NCBI RefSeq assembly: GCF_025685545.1
Contig: NZ_JAGSYC010000024.1
Location: forward strand, 248,001 to 312,000
Length of the DNA: 64,000 bases
Reading direction: 5' to 3'
Source of the DNA: Granulicella paludicola
GTDB taxonomy: Bacteria > Acidobacteriota > Terriglobia > Terriglobales > Acidobacteriaceae
The translations under genes and the position numbers were made by a program. The notes below the pieces were generated by a model. That model made no database searches, was not told where the DNA came from, and worked only from the letters and a program-made list of their open reading frames with translations. Below, piece after piece: positions 52,875-62,579 of this stretch. Each line of letters opens with the position of its first letter. Position 1 is the first letter of the stretch.

Positions 52875-54722
52875 ATGCGCGAGGAGATGCTGGAGTACTA
52901 CGAACGTGAACTCACCTATCTGCGACAGATGGGCGGCGAGTTCGCGCGCAAGTATCCCCGCGTGGCAGGGCGCCTTCTGTTGACTGAGGACAACTGCGAA
53001 GACCCGCACGTGGAACGGCTGCTGGAAGGCTTTGCGTTTATGGCAGCGCGCGTGCATCGCCGCATCGATGACGACTTCCCGCAGTTGTGCGAGGCTTTGC
53101 TGAATCTCCTCTACCCGAGTTATCTGCGGCCGATCCCGGCGATGACGATTGTGGAATGTATCGCCGATCCCGCTCTGGGAAAGAAGACCGCAGGCATGAC
53201 ACTTCCACGCGGCACGCAGATGGCGAGCAAATCTACTGTAGACAAGCTGGCGGTCCGCTTTCGCACCAGCTACGACGTGGACCTGTGGCCGTTCCGGGTC
53301 TCGGAAGCGGAGTGGCGTCAGCCGGAGAGATTGCCGGGGCAACCCCGCGCGTCCACTGGACAGCAAGCCGTTGCGGCGGCGCGGCTGCGATTGACGTGCC
53401 TGCCGGATGTCAGCTTCGATGGGTTGCCAATCCAAAAGCTACGGCTCTATCTGGCAGGCGATGCCGCAGTGGTGTATCCACTGTACGAATTGATGGCGCA
53501 GAACTGTATCGAGATCCAAGTGCATGAGCTTGGCGGCTCCAAACGCACACTGCTGCTAGGGCCTGAGTATCTGAAGCCAGTCGGCTTTGATCCTGAAGAG
53601 AGCGTGCTGCCGTTCAATCGACGCTCAATGGATGGCTACCGGCTGATGCAGGAGTACTTCACTCTGCCAGAGAAGTTTCTCTTCTTCGACCTGGAAGGTC
53701 TCGACCAACTGGCAGGCAGCGACTTCGGTAGCGAGGTCGACATCATCCTGCTGTTCTCTCGCTTTGAGCGGCCGGAGCGTCAACAGGTTCTGGAGCAGGG
53801 CGTAAACGATCGAACCTTCCGCCTGAGCTGCACGCCTGCCGTGAATCTGTTTTCGCAGACGGCGGAGCCCATCCTGTTGTCGCAGCAACGCTCGTCGTAC
53901 ATCATTGTCCCAGACCAGCGGCAGTCCGAGGCGATGGAGATTTACAGCATCGACGACGTGGTTTGCAGCAATCCTCTTATGCGCGAGACCACGCGCCTGG
54001 AGCCGATTCACAGCTATCGGCACCAAACGCGCACAGAGAGCAATATCGCCTACTGGAGCGCGACGCGCAGAATGAACGAGCTGGGCGAGCGTCAGCCATC
54101 GGCAATGCATATTTCGGTTGTGGACGTGAACGGTCGCATCACCAATCCCCAAGCTGACGTGCTGACGGTGAAGTGCACCTGCACGAACTTCGACCTGCCT
54201 TCACGTGTGACTTTCGGCGCGCCGGGAGGAGACTTCGAGGTGCCGGGCTTTGCCGCGGCGAAGCAGATCACGTCGTTACGCAGGCCCACGCGAAGTTACG
54301 ATGCACCAGATGGCCAAGGACAGCTTTGGCGGCTGGTCTCACATCTTTCGTTGAACTATCTCTCGCTGAGTGAGGATGGTCGAGGTGCGCTGCAGGAGAT
54401 ACTGCGGCTGCATAACTTCACGGACTTCAATTATCTGGAGAACCAGATTGGCGCGCTGACACGAATGGCAGTGTCGCCGCACTTCGCGATGGTGGTTTCA
54501 GACTATGGGCTTTCACCGGCACGAGGCATGGCCGTGGAGATGGAGTTAGACGAGCAGCAGTTCACGGGAGCGAGTGCCTATCTGTTCGCCTCCGTGGTTG
54601 ATCGCTTCCTCGCAGGATACGCGTCCATCAACAGCTTTACGCAACTCACAGCCAGGACGAATCTGAGAAAGGAGCCGATGAACACATGGCCTCCGCGATC
54701 CGGGAATCAGGTGCTGCTGTAG
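52875..54722 (+). CDS. tssF: T6SS baseplate wedge protein TssF
   Basis: A 615-residue TssF. The start MREEMLEYYERELTYLRQ and the following FARKYPRVAGRL are family hallmarks, as are the NLLYPSYLRPIPAMTIVE and LFSQTAEPILL segments. It forms TssF2-TssG-TssE wedges around VgrG. Its 3' end overlaps the tssG start by 37 bases. Confidence 0.95.
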   Translation: MREEMLEYYERELTYLRQMGGEFARKYPRVAGRLLLTEDNCEDPHVERLLEGFAFMAARVHRRIDDDFPQLCEALLNLLYPSYLRPIPAMTIVECIADPALGKKTAGMTLPRGTQMASKSTVDKLAVRFRTSYDVDLWPFRVSEAEWRQPERLPGQPRASTGQQAVAAARLRLTCLPDVSFDGLPIQKLRLYLAGDAAVVYPLYELMAQNCIEIQVHELGGSKRTLLLGPEYLKPVGFDPEESVLPFNRRSMDGYRLMQEYFTLPEKFLFFDLEGLDQLAGSDFGSEVDIILLFSRFERPERQQVLEQGVNDRTFRLSCTPAVNLFSQTAEPILLSQQRSSYIIVPDQRQSEAMEIYSIDDVVCSNPLMRETTRLEPIHSYRHQTRTESNIAYWSATRRMNELGERQPSAMHISVVDVNGRITNPQADVLTVKCTCTNFDLPSRVTFGAPGGDFEVPGFAAAKQITSLRRPTRSYDAPDGQGQLWRLVSHLSLNYLSLSEDGRGALQEILRLHNFTDFNYLENQIGALTRMAVSPHFAMVVSDYGLSPARGMAVEMELDEQQFTGASAYLFASVVDRFLAGYASINSFTQLTARTNLRKEPMNTWPPRSGNQVLL

Positions 54723-55765
54723 AAGACCCAGCCCAGTTGGCAGTGGTAACGAGCGGGTACGATCCGTTCGAGCAGATCCGTGCCCTTCTGGAGCAGGAGC
54801 CATTTCGCGTGGAGTTTTTTCAGGCCGTGCGCCTGCTGCATCGCATGGAAGGGAACCGCAGCGCGGTCGGTTATTTTTCTGCGCCACATATGGAGGCGAT
54901 TCGATTTTCCGCGCTGCCATCTCTTCTCTATCCACCCAGCCAGTTATTTGAGCTCGAGCGGCAGCAGGACGGGCAGCTAAGGCTGGTCGTGCAGTTCTTT
55001 GGTCTGTCGGCGGCGGTCACAATCATGCCGCAGATTTACACCGAGTACCTGCTGTCTCTGAACAAGGAAAAGGACACGGCCATGACCGAGTTCTTCGACC
55101 TGTTCAATCATCGATTGATCTCACTGTTCTATCGCGGCTGGGAGAAGTACCGTTTTTACATCGGCTTCGAGGCTCGGGCGGAAGATAGTGTAACGCCACG
55201 GATGCTGGACCTGCTGGGCCTAGGCACGATGGAGATGCGCCAGCGCAGTCAGCTGCGCGACGAAGCGTATCTGGCCTACTGTGGCTTGCTGGGCAGGCAC
55301 GTTCGAACGGCGGACGGGTTGCAGCAGATTCTTTCCGATTACTTTGAGGTCTCGGTCGAGGTGATGCAATTCGCCGGAACATGGCGTTCGCTTTCGTCGG
55401 AGAACCTTTCCTTTCTCGAAGGCAGGCGGCGCGCAAGCGAAAATCTTGGCATCGGCACGATCGTCGGTGGGGAGGTCTGGGATCATCATGGCAGAATCCG
55501 AATCTCTATCGGACCGATGTCCTTCGAGCGGTACGTCAGCTTTCTACCTGGCAATGACGCGCATCGGGAGCTGACCGACTGGGTACGGTTTTACTCTGCT
55601 GGGCAGTATGAAGCCGAGGTGCAACTGATCCTGCTCCGTGAAGAAGCGCCTATGTGTGAGCTTGGCCTTCGTGGAAGGCAGGAGCCCAAGCTCGGATTGA
55701 CCAGTTGGTTGAAGACGCGGTTACAGCCTCGCGATCCGGGAGATGCGGTGTTCTTGTTGTCGTAA
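54686..55765 (+). CDS. tssG: T6SS baseplate wedge protein TssG
   Basis: A 359-residue TssG. EPFRVEFFQAVRLLHRM, the FLPGNDAHRELTDWVRFY region and the YLAYCGLLGR segment are typical. The ATG lies within the tssF 3' end. About 80 bases separate it from clpV. Confidence 0.93.
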   Translation: MASAIRESGAAVEDPAQLAVVTSGYDPFEQIRALLEQEPFRVEFFQAVRLLHRMEGNRSAVGYFSAPHMEAIRFSALPSLLYPPSQLFELERQQDGQLRLVVQFFGLSAAVTIMPQIYTEYLLSLNKEKDTAMTEFFDLFNHRLISLFYRGWEKYRFYIGFEARAEDSVTPRMLDLLGLGTMEMRQRSQLRDEAYLAYCGLLGRHVRTADGLQQILSDYFEVSVEVMQFAGTWRSLSSENLSFLEGRRRASENLGIGTIVGGEVWDHHGRIRISIGPMSFERYVSFLPGNDAHRELTDWVRFYSAGQYEAEVQLILLREEAPMCELGLRGRQEPKLGLTSWLKTRLQPRDPGDAVFLLS

Positions 55766-55844
55766 GTCTGCAGGTGAGTCAGGAATCGCGTTCGGGCCCT
55801 CAAGTTCCACATTCGAACCCCACGTTGCATGAGGAGATATCGGC

Positions 55845-58508
55845 ATGAGCCTGAACCTGAAGTCCCTGATCGCCAAGCTAAACGATTCGACCCGGAGCTC
55901 GCTCGAAGCCGCAGCGGGCCTGTGTGTATCCCGCGCACATTACGACATCGAGATCGAGCACTATCTATTCAAGACGCTGGACGCGAGCGACAACGACATT
56001 GCCGCGATTCTGAAACACTTCAACGTCGACAAGTCGCGCTTTACGGCAGACCTGCAGAAGAGCCTGGACAAATTGAAGAGCGGCAACGCTCGCTCGCCTG
56101 CATTCAGCCCTACGCTGGTGAAGATGTTGAGCGAAGCATGGACTTTAGCGTCGATAGAGTTCGATGCGGGCAGCGTGCGTACCGGCTTTACGCTGTTGGC
56201 GCTTCTGCAGAATGAGGAACTCGCGCGCGTGCTGCGAGAGATCACGGGCGAACTCCGCAAGGTCGATCCCGAAGGTCTGCGCGTGGCGTTCTACGATATC
56301 GTTGCGAACTCACGTGAGAAGCAGGCGCCGCTTACTGCGGGAACCGTCTCTGACGGACCAGAGCGCAGCGGCACGCCATCGCCTTCAGGAGGAAAAACGC
56401 CACATCTCGATCAGTACACCGTCAACCTGACGGCGAACGCGAAGGCTGGCAAGATTGACCCTGTGCTTGGTCGTGATGCTGAGGTCCGGCAGATGATTGA
56501 CATCCTCATGCGGCGGCGGCAGAACAATCCAATCCTTACCGGTGAAGCGGGGGTCGGTAAGACGGCTGTCGTGGAAGGATTCGCGAACCGTGTGGCGCAG
56601 GGCGATGTGCCTCCGGCATTGCAAGGCGTGCATATTCACTCACTGGACCTTGCACTCTTACAGGCCGGCGCGAGCGTGAAGGGTGAGTTTGAGAACCGTC
56701 TCAAAGGGCTTATCAATGAGGTAAAGTCATCGACCGAGCCGATCATTCTGTTTATCGACGAGGCGCATACGATGATCGGCGCAGGAGGGCAGGCAGGACA
56801 GAACGATGCGGCCAATCTGCTGAAACCGGCGCTGGCCCGCGGCGAACTTCGCACAATTGCGGCGACGACATGGGCGGAGTTCAAGAAGTACTTCGAGAAG
56901 GACCCGGCGCTCTCTCGTCGTTTTCAGGTGGTGAAGGTGGAAGAGCCGACGGAAGAGGTTTGCTGCACGATGCTGCGTGGCATTGTAGGAGCGCTGGAGA
57001 AGCATCACGGGCTGCGCATTCTCGATGAGGCGATCACGTCGACAGTGAAGCTCTCGCACCGCTATCTCGCCGGTCGGCAGCTTCCGGACAAGGCTGTCAG
57101 TGTGCTCGATACAGCGTGTGCACGGCTGGCTTTGAACCAGAACTCGCAGCCTGCGTCGCTCGAAGATGTGCAGCGCCGCATCGACAGCCTGCATGTCCAG
57201 AAGCGCATCTTGGAGCGCGAGGTAGCGATTGGCGCAAACCATGCCGAGAAAATCGCGGCCATTGACCGGGACGTGGATACGTCCACCCATGAGCTGAACG
57301 AGCTGCAGGCGCAGTGGGAGAAGGAGAAGGGCGTCGTCGGAGAGATACGTGAGCTGCAGAAGCAGCTAGAAGAGGCGCAGGCCAACAAGACGGAACTTCC
57401 TGCCGGGACGAGGGAAAAGCTTACCTCGCTCGAGAAAGAGTTGATTGATATGCAGGGCGAAAAGGGGATGATCGGCGTCGCTGTCGATTCGCAGATTGTG
57501 GGCGAGGTAATCTCGGCGTGGACGGGTATTCCGCTGGGCAAGATGGTAAAGGACGAGATCAACACAGTTCTAACGCTGGCCGATCAGTTGAAGAAGCGGG
57601 TCATCGGACAGGACCATGCGCAGGAGGCGATCTCGACGCGCATCATCACATCGCGCGCGCAAATGGATGACCCGGTCAAGCCGGTGGGCGTATTTATGCT
57701 CGTTGGCCCATCGGGTGTTGGCAAGACGGAGACCGCAATCAGTCTTGCTGATTTGCTCTACGGCGGTGAGAAGAACATGATCACCATCAACATGTCGGAG
57801 TTCCAGGAGGCGCACACGGTCTCCACGTTGAAGGGTTCGCCTGCGGGTTATGTCGGCTACGGCGAAGGCGGTGTGCTTACGGAAGCTGTGCGTCGCAGGC
57901 CTTATTCGGTGGTGCTGCTGGACGAGGTCGAGAAGGCTCACCCGGATGTGCTGGAATTGTTCTTTCAGGTGCTGGACAAGGGGCGTATGGATGATGCGGA
58001 GGGTCGCGAGATCGACTTCCGCAACACGATTATCATCCTGACCAGTAATGCCGCGACGGATACGCTGATGAAGTTGACGGCCGATCCTGAGACGGCACCC
58101 ACCGATGAAGCTTTGCTGAAGGCCATGAAGCCGGAGCTGGATAAGATCTTCAAGCCTGCGTTTCTGGGGCGCATGATGATCGTTCCCTTCTATCCCATCC
58201 GCGACGAGAACCTGAAGAAGATCATCAAGCTGAAGCTCAGCAAGATCGTGCGCAGGCTTAAGGAGACGCACCACGTTGATCTCATCTATGACGAGGCGAT
58301 GCTGAATGAGATCGCCAGCCGTTGCACCGAGGTTGAGAGTGGCGCACGCAACGTCGACAACATTCTCTCCAACACGCTGCTGCCAGAGATGTCGCGCCAG
58401 ATCCTCGGTCGGCTCGCGGAGGGTAAGACCGCGGAAAATGTTTCGATCACAGTGAAAGATGGCAAGTTGAGTTATGAGTGGGGCAGCGCGCAACTCGTCG
58501 CGGTGTAA
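55845..58508 (+). CDS. tssH: T6SS AAA+ ATPase ClpV (TssH)
   Basis: An 887-residue double-AAA+ unfoldase. An N-terminal Clp repeat domain (about residues 1-160) precedes AAA1 with Walker A GEAGVGKT at 233-240, a coiled-coil middle domain (about 410-530) and AAA2 with Walker A GPSGVGKT at 621-628 and VVLLDEVEKAHPDV as Walker B. It disassembles contracted sheaths for reuse. Length and position after tssG distinguish it from housekeeping ClpB. Confidence 0.95.
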   Translation: MSLNLKSLIAKLNDSTRSSLEAAAGLCVSRAHYDIEIEHYLFKTLDASDNDIAAILKHFNVDKSRFTADLQKSLDKLKSGNARSPAFSPTLVKMLSEAWTLASIEFDAGSVRTGFTLLALLQNEELARVLREITGELRKVDPEGLRVAFYDIVANSREKQAPLTAGTVSDGPERSGTPSPSGGKTPHLDQYTVNLTANAKAGKIDPVLGRDAEVRQMIDILMRRRQNNPILTGEAGVGKTAVVEGFANRVAQGDVPPALQGVHIHSLDLALLQAGASVKGEFENRLKGLINEVKSSTEPIILFIDEAHTMIGAGGQAGQNDAANLLKPALARGELRTIAATTWAEFKKYFEKDPALSRRFQVVKVEEPTEEVCCTMLRGIVGALEKHHGLRILDEAITSTVKLSHRYLAGRQLPDKAVSVLDTACARLALNQNSQPASLEDVQRRIDSLHVQKRILEREVAIGANHAEKIAAIDRDVDTSTHELNELQAQWEKEKGVVGEIRELQKQLEEAQANKTELPAGTREKLTSLEKELIDMQGEKGMIGVAVDSQIVGEVISAWTGIPLGKMVKDEINTVLTLADQLKKRVIGQDHAQEAISTRIITSRAQMDDPVKPVGVFMLVGPSGVGKTETAISLADLLYGGEKNMITINMSEFQEAHTVSTLKGSPAGYVGYGEGGVLTEAVRRRPYSVVLLDEVEKAHPDVLELFFQVLDKGRMDDAEGREIDFRNTIIILTSNAATDTLMKLTADPETAPTDEALLKAMKPELDKIFKPAFLGRMMIVPFYPIRDENLKKIIKLKLSKIVRRLKETHHVDLIYDEAMLNEIASRCTEVESGARNVDNILSNTLLPEMSRQILGRLAEGKTAENVSITVKDGKLSYEWGSAQLVAV

Positions 58509-58535
58509 GTAGAGCAGGTGAAAGAGGTACAGATT

Positions 58536-60647
58536 ATGCCGACGTACAAACAAGCTGACAGGTTGATGCAGATCACGACGGTGCTGGAGAAGGACCTGCT
58601 GCTGATCCAATCACTGGAAGGGGTGGAGGGACTATCGCGTCTCTTCGACTTCCAGGTGGAGCTGCTGGCAGAGATAGGCACCGATATCGACCCGTCCACT
58701 CTGATCGCTACGAAGGCGACTGTCGCAATTGCGCTGCTCAGCTCTCAGGGTTCGCGCTATGTCCATGGTGTGATCGCCGCTTTGGAGCAGACCTCCGGGG
58801 ACGATAACTTCGATGTATACCGAGCCCATATCGTTCCTTCGCTTTGGCAGTTGACCTTGAGTGTCAACTGCCGGGTCTTTCAGGATAAGACACCGATGGA
58901 CATCATTAAAGATGTGATCGCGCCCTATGCGCTCACTGTCTCCGATAAGACGGAGTCCACGGGACAGACGCTCGACTACTGCACGCAATACAACGAGACG
59001 GACTTCAACTTCATCAGTCGCGTCGCGGAGCAATATGGGATCTTCTACTGGTTTGAGCACAAGGACGGAGACAACGTCGTCGTCTTCGGCAACAGTCGTG
59101 AAGGATACGACTCGAACTCACAGACGCTTAACTATGCTCCGCAGGCAGACGGAAACCAGGACCTCTACCAGCCGGTCATCAACGATATTCGCGCGACCGC
59201 TGCAATGGTCACCGGCAGACACAGCTACCGCGACTACGATCCCCACGGCCGTGTCGCCATCGTCGGGGATCCTGTCGAAAGCGCGCAACCGGCAGGGAAG
59301 AACGCGCTGGAGCGTTACGAGTTTCCATCGCCAGGAACAAGTGCGGTCAAAAAGCTATCGAAAGATGGATCCCGGAAGTCCGACGCCTACAGCGATCCGA
59401 TCCTTAAGTATCAGCTCGATGCGAGCGACGTGAACTACAACACGTTTCACGGTGTCAGCACCGCACGTACCATGTTCCCGGGCGGCGTCTTTGAGATGGC
59501 CATGCATCCCAGAGATGCATGGAACAGCAGTTACTTGCTCACGGAGGTAGCGCACTACGCCGTTCAAGTGCCGAGTTATCTCGGTAGTGAGGACGCAGCC
59601 TTGGCGCCTTACAGCGCACGCTTTGCGGCTATCGAAAGTGAAAGACTCTTTCGTCCCGCAGCGCGCACTCCAAAGCCGCGTGTAGCCGGCCCTCAATCTG
59701 GCATCGTCGTTACCCCATCCGGCGAAGACCTGTACGTCGACGAGCAGGGCCGAGTATGCGTGCAGTTCTTTTGGGACCGCGAGCGACAGGCAGACACCAT
59801 CGATAACACCTGGGTACGAGTGGCCCAGCCATGGGCTGGCAGCGGCTGGGGCACGTATTTCTGGCCGCGCAAGAACGATGAGGTGCTGATCCAGTTCCTG
59901 AATGGCGACCCGGATGCTCCTGTGGTGATTGGTTCGGTCTACAACGCCGTAAACATGCCGAAGTACAAGCTGCCGGATATGAGCACCATGACTGGAGTGC
60001 TGACTCGCAGTTCCAAGGGCGGTGGCGCTTCCAATGCGAACGAGCTCCGTTTTGAGGATAAGAAGGGCTCGGAAGAAATTTACATCAACGCCGAAAAGGA
60101 CATGAACGTCAACGTAGAAAATGACAACTATCGCAACGTCGGCAATAACGAGGTCGTCGAGGTGAAGCAGTCGAGATGGATGACAGTCGATATGAACCAG
60201 ACGACCGTGGTGAAAGGAACGCTGAACGAGGCCATAACTGGTGACACCAGCCTAAAAATCAGCGGGGCCCTCAAGGAAAAAATCGAGGGCGATACCGACA
60301 TCGCGTACGGCGGCAAGCTGACCGAGAAGACCGGCGGAGACTATGCCATGAACGTCGGAGGCAATCATAACGAGAAGGTCGGTTCGGTTTACGTCGTCGA
60401 CTCCGGGCAGGAGGTCCACATCAAAGGCGGCATGAAAGTCGTCATTGAAAGCGGCATGGAACTTTGCCTGCAGGGAGCGGGCGGGTTTATTACGATCGGC
60501 CCGGCAGGCGTCGCTATCTCTGGGACGATGGTGCTTATCAATAGCGGTGGTGCAGCCGTACCTGGAACGCCAGCGGTTGTCACAGACCCACAGGACCCAG
60601 TCGACCCGACGCCCCCCCCGGGAGGCTCTTGGCGAGAGAACTCCTAG
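58536..60647 (+). CDS. vgrG: T6SS spike protein VgrG (TssI)
   Basis: A 703-residue VgrG. It has gp27-like domains (SLEGVEGLSRLFDFQVELL, CTQYNETDFNFISRVAEQYGI in two parts) and the gp5 OB-fold (RVCVQFFWDRE, then WGTYFWPRKNDEVLIQFLNGD). A beta-helix spike with repeated Gly/Asp units follows (about residues 520-660), and the C-terminal tail is Pro-rich. No extra toxin domain is seen, so cargo probably rides on PAAR. An ATG at 58536 with AGAGG upstream is preferred to the GTG at 58518. Confidence 0.94.
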   Translation: MPTYKQADRLMQITTVLEKDLLLIQSLEGVEGLSRLFDFQVELLAEIGTDIDPSTLIATKATVAIALLSSQGSRYVHGVIAALEQTSGDDNFDVYRAHIVPSLWQLTLSVNCRVFQDKTPMDIIKDVIAPYALTVSDKTESTGQTLDYCTQYNETDFNFISRVAEQYGIFYWFEHKDGDNVVVFGNSREGYDSNSQTLNYAPQADGNQDLYQPVINDIRATAAMVTGRHSYRDYDPHGRVAIVGDPVESAQPAGKNALERYEFPSPGTSAVKKLSKDGSRKSDAYSDPILKYQLDASDVNYNTFHGVSTARTMFPGGVFEMAMHPRDAWNSSYLLTEVAHYAVQVPSYLGSEDAALAPYSARFAAIESERLFRPAARTPKPRVAGPQSGIVVTPSGEDLYVDEQGRVCVQFFWDRERQADTIDNTWVRVAQPWAGSGWGTYFWPRKNDEVLIQFLNGDPDAPVVIGSVYNAVNMPKYKLPDMSTMTGVLTRSSKGGGASNANELRFEDKKGSEEIYINAEKDMNVNVENDNYRNVGNNEVVEVKQSRWMTVDMNQTTVVKGTLNEAITGDTSLKISGALKEKIEGDTDIAYGGKLTEKTGGDYAMNVGGNHNEKVGSVYVVDSGQEVHIKGGMKVVIESGMELCLQGAGGFITIGPAGVAISGTMVLINSGGAAVPGTPAVVTDPQDPVDPTPPPGGSWRENS

Positions 60648-60703
60648 TCGCTCTTGCTTCGATTCTTACTTCGCAGAGAACCTGCCACGCTGCATGGTGA
60701 CCC

Positions 60704-61222
60704 TTGATAGAGCCCGCAGATCAATCCGGAGGAGCTTCGAACTTTCCCACCGTCGGCAGATGGATGATGACGATTTTGCCTCAGGGATGGGCGGTGATTT
60801 ACGGATTCGGTATTCGCCAAATCGCTTCAGGCCAGGAAGCACTCCTGGCCAATGTCGCCTTGGGGCAGGACGATCTTCAGTCGGCGGAAGAGTTCGATAC
60901 GTACCTGGCAGCTCAGGCGAAGATGATCCAGTCCAACCTTATCGAGCCGAAGATCGCGGGCCCGCAACCTACCTCGTTTCCTGACTGCGACGAGGCGCGA
61001 ATGATGATTGTGCTGCATACGCCCGAAGCGGACACAGTCATTCATGTTCAAACCTATGTCCGGATCGGGTTATGGGTTGGCATCATTACGCTGACAGCCT
61101 CGCAGCAGCAATTGCAGAGTGTGCGACCGTACTCGGACCAGTTCACCAAGGGGCTGCGCGTGTTGCCAGCCCCCGATTCGACCGATTTAGAGCCGCGGCC
61201 TGCGGCTCCTTTACAGACCTGA
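60704..61222 (+). CDS. possible DcrB/DUF1795-like T6SS effector adaptor (Eag-type)
   Basis: A 172-residue soluble protein between vgrG and the PAAR effector. A small alpha/beta pattern, TILPQGWAVIYGFGIRQ, LQSAEEFDTYLAAQAKM, EARMMIVLH and GIITLTASQQQL, resembles the DcrB/DUF1795 fold of Eag chaperones that load PAAR effectors on VgrG. The match is by pattern only. Its start is a TTG at 60704, directly after an in-frame stop, without a good ribosome-binding site. Alternatively it is an unrelated adaptor; its place makes a loading role likely. Confidence 0.6.
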   Translation: MIEPADQSGGASNFPTVGRWMMTILPQGWAVIYGFGIRQIASGQEALLANVALGQDDLQSAEEFDTYLAAQAKMIQSNLIEPKIAGPQPTSFPDCDEARMMIVLHTPEADTVIHVQTYVRIGLWVGIITLTASQQQLQSVRPYSDQFTKGLRVLPAPDSTDLEPRPAAPLQT

Positions 61223-61240
61223 GGCAGAGAGGAGAAGACG

Positions 61241-62137
61241 ATGCCCCCAGCAGCTCGCGTCACCGACATGCACGTCTGTCCGATGGTCACCGGCATCGTG
61301 CCCCATGTGGGTGGCCCTATTCTGCCTCCCTGCGCGCCAACCGTGCTGGTAGGGTTCTTACCCGCCGCCAGGGTGACAGATATGCTCACCTGCGTTGGAC
61401 CGCCGGACATCATCATCATGGGCTCGACAGGTGTATTTATCGACTTTCTCCCAGCGGCGCGCATGGGCGATCCAACAGCGCATGGTGGCGTGATTGTTCT
61501 GGGCGAACCTACCGTGATGATCGGTGAGATCGGCTCACCCGCACCAGGGGCCGGTGGCATGGGAGGTATTGCAGCCGGACTGGTGGCTGCTGCCGGAGAT
61601 TCGCAATTAGGGGGTGGCGGCCTGAAAGCTTTTCTCTCCAAAGCTGCTGCGGCGATGGGTATGCCAAATGCATTACCCCCCGATTGGGCTCCCGGAGGAA
61701 CGCAGAAAAAAGCTGTTGCCGAGGTCAACCCTACGAACAGCCAGAAGAACTGCGGTTACATTACGAATGCTGTTGTAGACCGTATCAAGGGCACGGATCC
61801 CAGCGAGACGGCGCCTGATAAGGGACCGGTGGGTGTGTCGTTCATGGAGCAGCGGAATAATACACACATCACTTTTGGTAAGACACTAAACGAGGCGTTC
61901 GATGCAGTTAAGCAAGGCGGGAACGGTACTGTGGCTATTGTCGTTATCCTTTGGCCACCGCCTGGTTCCGGGGGGCATGTTGTAGCCTTGAGCAATGATG
62001 GCGGTGTGGTTGGTATTGTGGAAGGTCAGGACTGGGGTCCCGGACAGCCAAAAGAAGTGATTACCGATGTGTCTGCAGCAAACCAGAGGTATAACCCTGA
62101 TGGGAAAAGCAGTATCGGTTATGGCCTTGTACCCTAG
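61241..62137 (+). CDS. PAAR-domain T6SS effector with papain-like C-terminal toxin domain
   Basis: A 298-residue protein. The N-terminal ~95 residues are a PAAR spike tip with three PAAR repeats (PAARVTDMHVC, PAARVTDMLTC, PAARMGDPTAHGG). A Gly/Ala-rich linker (about 98-145) leads to a C-terminal domain with KNCGY (Cys171), GSGGHVVAL (His246) and VEGQDWG (Glu261/Asp264). That order and spacing fit papain-fold polymorphic toxins (deamidase/protease type, Tox-PL) or a cysteine amidase. AGGAGA precedes the ATG. The following gene overlaps its 3' end and is a candidate immunity gene. Enzymatic class is inferred from the Cys-His-Asp pattern. Confidence 0.8.
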   Translation: MPPAARVTDMHVCPMVTGIVPHVGGPILPPCAPTVLVGFLPAARVTDMLTCVGPPDIIIMGSTGVFIDFLPAARMGDPTAHGGVIVLGEPTVMIGEIGSPAPGAGGMGGIAAGLVAAAGDSQLGGGGLKAFLSKAAAAMGMPNALPPDWAPGGTQKKAVAEVNPTNSQKNCGYITNAVVDRIKGTDPSETAPDKGPVGVSFMEQRNNTHITFGKTLNEAFDAVKQGGNGTVAIVVILWPPPGSGGHVVALSNDGGVVGIVEGQDWGPGQPKEVITDVSAANQRYNPDGKSSIGYGLVP

Positions 62138-62579
62138 CCAGTTATCTATTTGCCAATGGGCACGGAGCTCTCGAAACCGTCATCGGATTACTATCTTTGC
62201 CCTGACGGCGATCATCCTGGTATTTCTGTCAAACGCAAGCGGCGAAGCCGCACAGTCCAAGAAGAAGGTGACTATGTCCCATCCAGTGAACCAAAGCGAA
62301 GCGTTAACTATTGCAAGCCATGCTATCTATACGCTTATGCCGGATGCGAATTTCATCATCCTCACCGAACACACGGTCGAGCGAGACTTTGGCTGGGTAT
62401 TCTTCTATGCACCGCGCCGCTATTTGGAGACCCAGGACCCCCGGGATATGGTTTTGGGAGCCGGTCCCGTGATCGTTCTTCGCCAGGATGGAAGCACTCA
62501 CTTTCTGCCTACCTCCGTATCACCGCCAGCAGCGATTGAAGCCTTCGATAAAGAGTGGAAGAAGGCTCATCCCCAGTAA
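62100..62579 (+). CDS. candidate exported immunity protein (Imm35/YrhB-like)
   Basis: A 159-residue protein whose first part contains a signal peptide or membrane anchor (RITIFALTAIILVFLSNASG), followed by a compact domain. The segments DFGWVFFYAPRRYLET, GAGPVIVLRQDGS and FLPTSVSP match the Imm35/YrhB pattern of immunity proteins (W-x-F core and G-x-G-P-x-I). It overlaps the effector gene by 38 bases, typical of effector-immunity pairs. AGAGGT lies nine bases before the ATG at 62100; starts at 62067 and 62121 are also possible. Export of the immunity protein implies a periplasmic target for the toxin. Confidence 0.7.
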   Translation: MGKAVSVMALYPSQLSICQWARSSRNRHRITIFALTAIILVFLSNASGEAAQSKKKVTMSHPVNQSEALTIASHAIYTLMPDANFIILTEHTVERDFGWVFFYAPRRYLETQDPRDMVLGAGPVIVLRQDGSTHFLPTSVSPPAAIEAFDKEWKKAHPQ

